Of a stretch of 64,000 nucleotides of DNA, positions 1 to 12,000 are shown one piece after another. Within the stretch, counting starts at the first letter, position 1. Each line of letters opens with the position of its first letter. Below the pieces are notes generated by a model that was not told where the DNA came from, did not search any database, and saw only the letters and a program-made list of their open reading frames with translations. A program made the position numbers and the translations under genes. Source of the DNA: Bacteroidota bacterium (GTDB taxonomy: Bacteria; Bacteroidota; Bacteroidia; B-17B0; Aurantibacillaceae); assembly GCA_017303905.1 (NCBI GenBank), contig JAFLBH010000001.1:310001-374000 (forward strand), in the 5' to 3' direction.

Positions 1-3000
1 ACACCGACACCAATACTAGGTGACATTGCTGCTAAATTAGTAGAGTAAGAACAAATTGATTGATCTGGACCGGCGTTAGCCGCACTTGGCGGAGCATATG
101 CAAATACTACCATCGTGTCATTCTCAACCGGACAAGTTCCGTTACCAATCGACCATACATAAGTATATGTACCGGTATTCGTAAAGCTTACTGAAGTAAT
201 AGTAGATGTTGGACTACTTACAGATGGTGAAGCCCCCACTTGAACCCAAGTTCCTGTTCCAATGGCCGGTGTATTTCCAGTTAATGAAGTTGTGAGTGCA
301 CAAATAGCTTGATCTAATCCTGCATTTGATATGCTCGGATTTAAATAGGTTGTTATTTGAACCGTGTCATTCTCAACCGGACATGTTAAATATCCTACAG
401 ACCACACATACGTATAGGTGCCTTGACCTGGAACAGTAAACGTAGAATTAGCTAATGTTGGCGTAGCCACTGCGGGAGCGCCACCGAGTGGAATCCATGT
501 TCCTGTTCCTACAGCATGAGGTGTTGCATTGAGTGTTGGTGTTAGAGTACAAACAAATTGATCCGGACCTGCAACAATTGGTAATAAATTAATCAATACA
601 TCTATTTGTAAGGTGTCTATTGACGGAGGGCATATACCGTTAGTAGTTGTCCATTGTAATAGGTTGGTTCCTACAACAAGATTAGTAGCAGAAGTTGAAG
701 CAAGCAATGAGTTTGTAACTACGCCTGTACCACTTATAACAGTCCAGCTTCCTGTACCAATGGTTAACGGTGTAGCACTTATTGTGGAATTAGGTGAACA
801 GATGATTATGTCGGAACCGGCATTAGCAGGAGTTGGTAAATCATCTACTTTAACATTCATGGTGCTTGATGAAACCGCACAAACTCCGTTTGATATTGTC
901 CATTGAATAATATTGTTTCCAACCGATAAACCGGAAATTGAAGAACCCGGATTGTTCACGGCAGCAACGGTTCCGGTTCCCGTAATCACGCTCCATGTTC
1001 CAACACCAACTCCAGGTGTGTTTCCTGCTAAAATTGTACTTCCCGGATTAATACAAATGGTTTGGGATGGTCCGGCAACTGAATTAGTCGGCATATCATC
1101 CACCTGAATACTCATAGTTGAGGTCGAGTTAGCACATACACCATTCGAAATGCTCCATTGTAAAACAGTGGTACCAACAGCTAAACCATTAATTGATGAA
1201 GACGGATTGTTAACAGCAACAATCGTACCGCTTCCCGATACAATACTCCAGGTACCTACTCCTACACTTGGGGTATTCGCTGCTAAAGTTGCGCCGCCTA
1301 CACTCACACATATCGTTTGGGAAACTCCTGCTATACTTGTTGCTGGAACATCATCTACTTGAATCGTTGTTGTAGAAACGGAAGACGGACACACGCCATT
1401 AGCTATACTCCATTGTAACACATTTATTCCAATAGGTAAAGTTGTAACCACACTTGTTGGGCTATTAACCGAAGATACCGAACCACCACCAGCAATAACA
1501 CTCCAAGTACCTACACCAACTGTCGGTGTGTTTCCCGACAATGTTGTAGAGTTAGAAGATATACATAAAGTTTGTGAAGCACCTGCGCTTGAAATTGTAG
1601 GAACATTATCCACCTGAATATTTAATGTGGTGGTAAGCGCACCACACGATCCGTTTGCTATGCTCCATTGTACAACTGTGTTACCAACTGTTAATGCTGT
1701 TATTGTAGTTATCGCAGAAGTTGAAGATGTAATAACACCGCCACCAGACAAAACACTCCAAGTTCCTACGCCAACGGTCGGCACATTGCCTATCAAATTA
1801 GCACTTCCTGTACTAACACAAACTACACCTGCAGAGCCGGCAATCGGAGTTGTTGGTACACCATCTACCTGAATACTCATCGTGGATGTTGAATTCGCAC
1901 ATACACCATTAGAAATTATCCATTGTAAAACTGTTGTACCAACAGTTAAACCCGTGACGGTTGTTGTTGGAGAGTTTATTGATGTAACAACACCGCTACC
2001 TGATACTATACTCCATGTTCCAATTCCTGTTACCGGCGTATTCGCAGCTAATGTAGTGCTACCTGTGCTTACACAAATAGTTTGGGATGCTCCTGCATTT
2101 GAAACTGTAGGTATATTATCCACCTGAACACTCATTGTCGAAGTAGAGTTAGCACATACGCCATTCGAAATGCTCCATTGTAAAACATTCGTTCCGGGTG
2201 ACATGAAGTTAAATGGAGAAGTTGGTGAACCGGTACTGGTAATTGTTCCGGTGCCGGAAACCAGACTCCAAGTTCCCACGCCTACACTAGGTGTGTTAGC
2301 CGCTAATGTCGTAACAGAACTACTTACACAAACAGTTTGTGATGGTCCCGCAATTGATGTTGCAGGCACATCATCAACTTGAATTGTCATTGTAGAAACC
2401 GACGTTGCACACACACCGTTAGATATGCTCCACTCTAATATTTTAATGCCCGGCGTAGTAAAGCTAAATGTTGATGTTGGAGAATTAATCGTTGTGATAG
2501 TTCCTGTACCTCCTATTAAACTCCAAGTACCAACACCTACAATAGGCGCATTAGCTGCTAAGGTTGTAACGGAATTGCTTACACAAACCGTTTGTGATAA
2601 TCCGGCGTTTGCTACAGTTGGCATCGCATCTACCTGCACACTTGATGTTGCGGTAGAGGCTGCACACACACCGTTAGAAATAGTCCATTGCGCAATGGTT
2701 GTTCCGGTTGTTAATCCGGTTAAATTAGAATTTGCGTTGTTAGGGGTAACAATAGTTCCGCTTCCTGAAACGATATTCCATACTCCGGTTCCAACGCTTG
2801 GAATATTTGCGTTCAACACTGTACTTCCTGTGCTCACACAAATGGTCTGTGACGGTCCAGCATTGGAAACTGTTGGTACATTGTCAACCTGTATCGTCGT
2901 AGTTGAAATGGATGTTGCACAAACACCATTTGCAATACTCCATTGTAAAACATTTATACCCGGACTTGTAAAACTATACGTAGACGAAGGAGAGTTTACA

Positions 3001-6000
3001 GCAGCAATTGTTCCGGTTCCTGATACTAAACTCCATGTACCCACTCCAACAATCGGAGCATTCGCTGATAAAGTGGTAACTGAATTACTCACGCAAACCG
3101 TTTGAGATACTCCGGCGTTTGCTACAGTTGGCATCGCATCTACTTGCACGCTCGTTGTTGAAGTAGATGAAGCACACACCCCGTTAGAAATTGTCCATTG
3201 CAGTATCGTTGTTCCTGTTGTTAATCCGGTTAAATTAGAATTAACGTTGTTCGGTGTAACTACAACTCCGCTTCCTGAAATAATGTTCCATAAGCCTGTT
3301 CCAACACTCGGTATGTTTGCATTTAATACAGTGCTTCCTGTACTCACACAAACAGTTTGTGATGGGCCGGCATTAGATACAGTAGGAACATTATCCACTT
3401 GAATAGTCATTGTAGAAATAGAGTTTGCGCAAACGCCATTTGCGATTGTCCATTGTAAAACTTTAATTCCCGGGGCAGTAAAACTAAAGGTAGAAGAAGG
3501 AGAGTTTATTGCCGTAATAGTTCCGGTACCTGAAACTAAACTCCATGTTCCAATTCCAACTACAGGTGCATTCGCTGCTAATGTAGTTACTGAATTACTC
3601 ACACATACTGTCTGCGATGGACCCGCATTAGCAACTGTTGGAACATTATCCACCTGCACATTCATAGTTGAAGAAGACGGTGGACAAACACCGTTAGAAA
3701 TGGTCCATTGCAAAGTATTTAATCCTAATGATAATCCCGTTATAGGTGTGGTTGGAGAAAAGAAATTACTTATCGAGCCGCTTCCGCTTACGAAACTCCA
3801 TAAACCTGTTCCAATAGTTGGAGCATTCGCGTTCATAGTTGCATTAGGCGCAGAAATACAAATGGTTTGTGATAAGCCGGCATTAGATACGGTTGGATTT
3901 GCATCCACCTGAATAGTAGTTGTTGAAATTGAAGGCACGCAAACTCCGCTGCTTATCGTCCATTGTAAAACATGAAGCCCCGGTAACAATCCGGTTGCAG
4001 CAGAGGTTGGGCTGTTTACAGATGTAACACTTCCTCCTCCTGAAATTACACTCCAGGTTCCAACACCAGATGTTGGTGTATTGGCTGCTAATGTTGTAGT
4101 TGAAGAACATATAGTTGTAGTTGGTCCTGCGACTGCAATGGAAGGAATAGGATCTACATTAATTGTAACAGTAGACACCGTAGGAGGGCACACACCGTTA
4201 GAAATAGTCCATTGTAAAACTTCAACACCCGGAACTAATCCGGTAACAGTAGTCGTTGGAGAATTGAAGCTGCTTATGCTAGCTGTTCCGCTTACTATTG
4301 ACCAAAATCCTGTTCCTGCAGTTGGAGTATTTGCTGCCATAGTAGCCGTTGACGAAGCGCAAAGTGTTTGGTTTGGTCCGGCAACTGAAATGGAAGGGAA
4401 TGCATCTCTTACAATATTTACGGTTGAAGAAGTAGCAGGACATACACCGTTAGATATGGTCCATTGATATGTGTTTATACCCACTGAAAGTCCTACTACA
4501 GAAGATGTAGGTGAAGATATCGTTTGCACAGTAGAACTTCCTGCAAGAACTGTCCATAATCCCGTACCAACCGTAGGCGTATTTCCCGCGAGAACTGTTG
4601 AGGTAGCACATACTGTTGTATTCACCCCTGCGTTTGCTATTGTTGGGAAATCATCTCTTGTTATTGAAAGTGTAGCTGTTTCTGCTGGACAAACGCCATT
4701 GGAAATGGTCCATTGAAAAATATTGGTTCCAACTCCTAATGCCGTAACAGATGTGACTGCCGATCCCGGAGCAGTAATGGTACCGCTTCCGCTAACCAAT
4801 GACCAAAGTCCTGTACCTACTGTAGGAATGTTCCCACTCATTGTTGCAGTAGTAGCGCAAACTGTTTGAGAAGCTGAAACTGTGGCGGCAGTTGGCGGTA
4901 TGTCTCTATACACTTGCAAAGTAGATGTTGTAACGGGACAAACACCATTTGAAATTGCCCACTGAAAAATATTGGATCCGAAACTTAATCCGTTAACCGT
5001 AGTAGTTGGGTTTCCTGTTGAAACGATTGTTCCTGTTCCTGATAAAACCGACCAAAGTCCCGTTCCAACTGTTGGAGTATTCGCCGTTATTATTGCTGAA
5101 CTTGAACACACTGTTTGGCTCGGACCGGCAATGGCGGTAGTGGCAATAGTATATACTATCACAGAAATAGTTGAGGTAGACGGAGGGCATACACCGTTAG
5201 TAATAGTCCATTGGAAATTGTTTGTTCCTACGCCCATACCGGTAATTCCCGTAACGGCCGAACTTGGAGTGGTAATGGCGCCGGTTCCCGCTACTAAAGA
5301 CCAAACTCCCGCACCAACTGCAGGCGTGTTGGCCACTAATGTGGTAGTAGAAGCGCATAAGGTTTGTGTAGTACCTGCATTTGAAATTGTAGGCATTGCA
5401 TTAACAACTATAGATGTTGTAGAAGTTGTATTAGCGCATACACCGTACGATATACTCCATTGTAAAACTGTCGTTCCCGTAGTTAATCCTGTAACAGTGC
5501 TATTCGGAGAATTTGGCGATGTAACTACCCCTCCACCTGATAATACGGACCAAGTACCGAAACCGACTGAAGGTGTGTTGGCAGACAATGTTGCAGTACC
5601 CGGAATCTCACAAACTGTTTGGGAAGTTCCTGCAACACTTGCCGGCGGTACGTTATTAATAGTTATAGTTGTGGTAGTAATTGACGGAGGACAAGTACCG
5701 TTAGATATACTCCATTGTAAAATTGTTACGCCTGGTGTATTTAATCCTGTAATTGTGCTGTTAGGTGAGTTTGGAGATGTTATGGTTCCTCCTCCCGACA
5801 AAATGCTCCAGGTGCCAATACCAGTTGCAGGAGCATTCCCTGCTAATGTTGTACTTGCTGTTGTTACACAAATGGTTTGAGAAGGACCCGCAGCCGATGG
5901 AGTTGGAAGTGGATCAGCATACACTCCTACAGTTGACGTTGAAACCGGACAAACACCATTGGATATGCTCCATTGGTAAACATTTAATCCTGTAGATAAA

Positions 6001-9000
6001 CCACTCACTCCGGTTGAAGCGGAAGTTGGTGTTGCCACTGATGATGTTCCTGAAAGTACTGTCCAAATTCCAATTCCTGTTGTCGGTGTGTTAGCTGTCA
6101 AAATTGCTGTTCCCGGATTTACACAAACTGTTTGTGATAAACCAGCGTTTGAAACTGTTGGAGGAATATCTCTGAATATTGTTACTGTTGCCGTAGATGG
6201 AGGGCATGTACCGTTAGATATCATCCATTGAAACACGTTTGCACCGAATCCTAAATTTGTAACTCCGGAGTTTGGTAACGAAGGATTGGTTACTATTGCT
6301 CCACCGGAAAGAACTGTCCAGTTACCTGTACCAACTACAGGCGTGTTACCGGCTAAAGTTGCTGTGGCCGCACACACTGTTTGCGTTAAACCTGCATTAG
6401 CAATAGTAGGAACCGGATCTCTTACTATTGCTACTGTTGAAGAAGAAGACAGGCAAACACCATTACTAATTATCCATTGATAAATTTCCGTACCTACTGA
6501 AATACCGGATACACTAGTAACAGGATTCGTAAATGTAGATAATGCTCCCGTTCCCGCTAACTGAATCCAAAGTCCTGTACCCACAATTGGCGTGTTTGCG
6601 GTTAATGTTGCATTTGCCGCACAAATGGTTTGTGAAATACCTGCGTTCGAAATTGTAGGAGGCATATCTCTTACAATTGAAACGGTTGAAGATGATGGAG
6701 GGCATGTACCGTTTGATATGGTCCACTGAAATACATTGGTGCCAAATGACAATCCGGTAACTGATGATGTTGGTGATGACGGACTCGCGACAGTGGAAGT
6801 ACCGCTTAACACAGACCAATTACCGGTTCCAATTGCAGGGGTATTCCCGTTCAATGTAGCTGTCGCTGCACACAGAGTTTGTGTTAACCCCGCATTCGCT
6901 ACAGTCGGATTCGCATCCACATTAATTGCTACGGTTGATATTGAAGGTGGACATACGCCATTACTAATCGTCCATTGGAATACGTTGAGTCCAATTCCTA
7001 AACTTGTCACCGGTGTAACAGCAGAAAGTGGTGAGCTTATTGACCCTGGTCCTGATATAACGGTCCACGCACAACTGCCTATACCAGGAGTGTTTCCTGA
7101 AAGCGTAGCCGATGAAGTACATAACGTTTGTGAAGTTCCCGCGTTCGCTATGGTAGGATTTTGATCTCTTACAATAGCAACCGTAGAACTTGAAGAAGGA
7201 CAGGTTCCGTTACTGATGGTCCATTGAAATACATTAGTTCCAATAGAAATAAAATTGACCGCTGTTGTCGCAGAACTTGGAGAAGAAATAATTCCACTAC
7301 CGGACACTAATGTCCAAAGCCCGGTTCCAACCGTTGGCGCATTACCCGCTAGGGTTGCTGAAGTCACACAAACAGTTTGTGACGCTCCCGCATTTGAAAC
7401 AGTTGGCGGTGTGTCACGAACAATTGCTACTGTTGAAGTTGATGGCGCGCACACACTATTACTGATCGACCATTGAAAAACATTCACACCAAATCCTAAG
7501 CCCGTTACACTGCTGTTTGGTGATGTAGGCGCTGTAATAGTTCCGGCACCGGATACAAGCGTCCATACACCCGTACCAATCGTTGGCGTATTTCCATTTA
7601 AAGTCGCGCTGCTTACACAAAGTGTTTGATTAGCACCGGCAGCTGAAATTGTTGGTGATGGGTCACGAATTATAGCAACAGTTGATGTAGAGGGAGGGCA
7701 AGTACCGTTAGATATTGTCCACTGGAAAACATTTGTACCAACTGACAAGAAATTAACGACTGAAGTTGGGGATCCAGGTGTTGCTACTAATCCGCTTCCT
7801 GAAATCAATGACCACAATCCGGTTCCAACAGCCGGCGTATTTGCCGCCATAGTTGCTGTGCTTACCGAACATAATGTTTGAGTTGGTCCAGCTACTGACA
7901 CGGAAGGTAGTGGGTCTCGAACAATTGCAACAGTAGATGTTGAAGGCGAACAACCCGGCATATTAATTGTCCATTGAAATATATTAGTCCCCACACCGAG
8001 GCCTGTTACACCGGTAGACGGTGTTGATGGTGAAATAATTGTACCGCTTCCCGAAACCAAACTCCAAACCCCTGTACCAACAGCCGGTGTGTTTCCGGAT
8101 AAGGTTGCGTTACCTACACACAATGTCTGACTTGTTCCTGCATTTGCAACAGATGGAGGTGGATTTCTGATAACAGCAACGGTTGATGTAGATGGTGGAC
8201 AAGACCCATTGGAAATTGTCCATTGAAAAATATTCGTTCCGACTGATAAAAAGTTAACTAACGTTGTTGGAGAATTCGGATTCGTGAATACACCACTACC
8301 TGAAACAACAGACCATAAGCCCGTTCCAACAGTTGGAGTATTTGCCGCCATAGTCGCGGTAAATGAATTACACACAGTAATTGTTGTGCCTGCATTTGCT
8401 ATTGTTGGAAAGTCATCACGATGAACACTAACTGTTGAAGTTGACGCAGGGCACACACCGTTAGATATAGTCCATTGATAAACATTAGATCCTACACTTA
8501 AACCGGTAACACCTGTTGTTGCTGAACCGGAGCTTGTGATTGAAGAGGTACCTGTTAACACAGTCCACACACCAGTACCAACCGTTGGCACATTTCCGTT
8601 TAAGGTAGCGGTTGTAGCACACACTGTTTGTGAAAAGCCTGCGTTTGCAATAATTGGATAATTGTCGCGATTAATTGCCACAGTAGCAGAAGTAGCAGGG
8701 CACACACCGTTAGATATGGTCCACTGATAAATATTAATCCCAACTGATATAGCGCTGACGCCGGTAGTTGGTAAACTTGCATTTGCAAATGTTCCGCTTC
8801 CTGAAACTACCGACCAAGAACCTGTTCCTATTGCCGGTGTATTTCCTGCCATTACCGCTGTAGTTGTACAAATAGTTTGAGCTAAACCCGCATTAGCAAC
8901 CGTTGGATTTGCGTCTACATTGATTGCTACAGTTGAAGTTGAAATAGGACAAACTCCGTTGGAAATGCTCCATTGAAACACATTTGCACCGACAGCCAAA

Positions 9001-12000
9001 CCGGTAACTGTTGAATTAGGTAAAATTGGATTTGTTATAGTACCACTACCGGATAACAACAACCAAACACCATTTCCAACAGCAGGAGTGTTACCATTCA
9101 ACGTTGCTGTGCTGGCACAAATAGTTTGTGAGGTTCCTGCATTAGCTGTAGTTGGATTTGTATAAGATATAATGGAAACCGTTGCCGAAGATGCAGGACA
9201 TGAACCGTTAGATATGGTCCATTGAAACACATTGTTTCCTAATGCTAATCCGGTAACAGAAGAGTTGGGCGAATTTGGTGAAGTGATGGTGCCTGCACCA
9301 GAGATTAAAGTCCATAAACCGGTTCCAACAGTTGGTGTATTCCCTGCAAGCGCTACGGTATTTCCACAAACGGATTGTGCAGTTCCCGCATTTGCTACCG
9401 TTGGAATATCATCTCTCCAGATTGAAACAGTTGAAGAGCTGGATGCACACACGCCGTTTGAGGTTGTCCATTGAAATACATTATTCCCAACTCCCAATGC
9501 AGTAATACCTGTGTTTGCTGCTGCCGGAGTTGTAATAGTTCCGGCTCCCGAAATTAATGTCCACAATCCAGAACCAGCAGTTGTGGTATTTGCCGCCATA
9601 GTGGCTGTTGTTGCACACACAGTTTGTGAAGTCCCTGCAACTGAGATGGAAGGCGGCGCGTATCGTACAATCGATACCGTAGATGTTGACGGAGGGCAAG
9701 TACCGTTAGATATGGTCCATTGAAACACATTTGTTCCTACACCAAGCGCTGTTAATCCGCTTGAAGGTGAAGTTGGATTCGTAATAGTTCCTGCGCCGGA
9801 GACCAAAGTCCACGAGCCTGTACCAACAGCCGGAGTGTTTCCTGCCAGTGTAGCCGTAGTTGCACAAACTGATTGTGATGGTCCTGCAACAGATGTAGTA
9901 GGAAAATTATATCTAAACACACTTGTAGTAGCGGAGGAAGATGCACACACCCCGTTTGAAGTTGTCCATTGAAAAACATTGCTTCCTACTCCTAACGCTG
10001 TAATTCCTGTATTTGGGGCAGAAGGTGTGGTGATGGTTCCTGCACCGGAGACTAATGTCCACAAACCGCTACCCGCTGTTGTAGTATTAGCTGCCATCGT
10101 TGCGGTAATTGCGCAAACAGTTTGTGATGCTCCGGCATTAGCAGGTGATGGCGGAGCGTAACGAACAATTGCAACAGTTGATGCTGACGGAGGGCAAGTA
10201 CCGTTAGATATCGTCCATCTAAACACATTTGTTCCTATTCCTAATCCGGTAATTTGTGAGGTAGGTGATGTTGGTGTTACAATTGTACCCGAACCTCCAA
10301 GCAAAGTCCAACTGCCGGTACCCACTGCCGGTGCGTTTGCCGCCATTGTTGCGGTAGTTGCACACACTGATTGTGAAGGACCTGCTACAGATGTTGTAGG
10401 AAAGTCGTATCGAAAAATACTCATTGTAGAAGTTGAGGCAGGGCACACGCCGTTAGATATCGTCCATTGAAAAACATTATTTCCAACGCCCACGTTTGTT
10501 ACAGTAGTAGCCGCTAAAGTTGGAGTGACTATTGTTCCGCTACCTGATACAACCGTCCAGCTTCCGGTACCGACAGCAGGTGTATTGCCCGACATAGTGT
10601 ACGTAGTAGCGCAAATAGTTTGTGAAGCTCCGGCACTGGCAACAGTTGGAAAGTTATCCCGAATAATGGCTACTGTTGAAGTTGACGGAGGGCATACACC
10701 GTTAGATATCGTCCATTGGAGAACATGAGTTCCCGTATTTATTCCCGTTAATCCTGAAGTGGGAGAAGTTGGAGTGGTAATGCCCAACGAACCTGAGACT
10801 AAGGTCCAGCTACCCGTACCCACCGCGGGAGTGTTTCCTGCAAGTGTGGCTGTGGTAGAACAAATGGACTGTGTAGTTCCTGCATTAGACACTGTTGGTA
10901 ATGCCTGTCTGGTAATAGTTACTGTAGATACAGAAGTAGGACAAGTACCGTTAGAAGTAGTCCACTGAAAAACGTTCGCTCCAACACCTAATCCGGTAAC
11001 TGTTGTGTTATTGAGGTTTGCGTTGGTGATAGTACCTGAACCTGATAATAAACTCCACGTTCCGATTCCTGCTGAAGTAGTGTTAGCTGCCATAGTAACT
11101 GTGGCACTACATACCGTCTGATTCGGTCCGGCATTTGCTATAGTTGGTGGCGCGTATCGCGTTATTGACATTGTAGACGTTGTGACCGGACATGTCAAAT
11201 AAGATATGGCCCATTGATATACGCTAACACCAATTCCTAATCCGGTTATTCCGGAAGATGCAGACGAAGGCGTTACAATTGTACCTGCACCTGAAAGCAA
11301 TGTCCATGCACCCGTACCTGTTGTTGGAGTATTAGCGGCCATCACTGTATTCGCGGCACAAACTGATTGTGATGGTCCGGCAGTTGCGATAGAAGGTGTT
11401 AGTTCTCTACGAATCGTAACGGTGTCTCTTTCTACTGGACAACCAGAACCGCCAATGGTCCAAATAAATTGATTGTTTCCCATTCCTAACCCGGTGATAG
11501 TTGTATTAGGAGAAGTTGGAGAAGTAATGCTACCGGAGCCTGATAATAAACTCCAGGTTCCTGTTCCTGCTGTTGGCGTATTACCGGCCATCGTTGCCGT
11601 AGTGGCGCAGACCGTTTGATCGCTTCCTGCGCTTGCTAAAGAAAGAACCACTCCACAACCACATTTCGCTACAGCAATATTACTTCCTGTGGCTGTGGCT
11701 AGAGTAGTAGTTCCGAAAGACGAAGGCCCGGTTGTATAGTGGCCACCAATGTAAACATCCGCCACGTTATTTAATCCTAAACCATAAGCATTATCCACTC
11801 CGGTTCCTCCTCCCGATAACGCATAATAGAACACATTATTAGAAGTAAATGAAGCCACAAATAAATCCGTTGAATTTACAGCCGTAAGGATGGGGCCACC
11901 AACATTTGTAAAATTTAAACTGCTATTATAATAACCTGTTAAGTATACGCGACCTAAAGGATGATAAACAATAGTATTCGCTACATCATTTACGTTACCC

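Larger units (their letters stand above)
1..11660 (-). repeat. About 46 tandem ~250-bp coding repeats (PKD/Ig-like domains)
   Basis: A conserved block encoding FQWTISNGVCP recurs at about 250-bp spacing, for example with its Trp codon at 651, 3960, 5208, 8220, 9717 and 11460. Each unit runs roughly: NAG-x-x-QTVCATTATLAGN, then TP-x-VGTGTWSLVSGSGTI, then TGLGVGTNVFQWTISNGVCP, then STSTVTI. There are usually two cysteines per unit. The units are diverged rather than identical. Counted by eye, so the number may be off by one or two. The copies at 1-600 are a different subtype (TYVWSIGNGTCPVEND). Confidence 0.9.

Noticed and set aside
613..10968. About twenty plus-strand open frames of 60-300 codons
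   Set aside because: They all lie in one phase antisense to the giant repeat gene, and their repeated sequence is the complement of its repeats. None has a promoter or a protein-like domain.
1..11660. CRISPR array or satellite DNA
   Set aside because: The period is about 250 bp, the units are diverged, and the minus frame stays open through all of them, so the repeats are protein domains.
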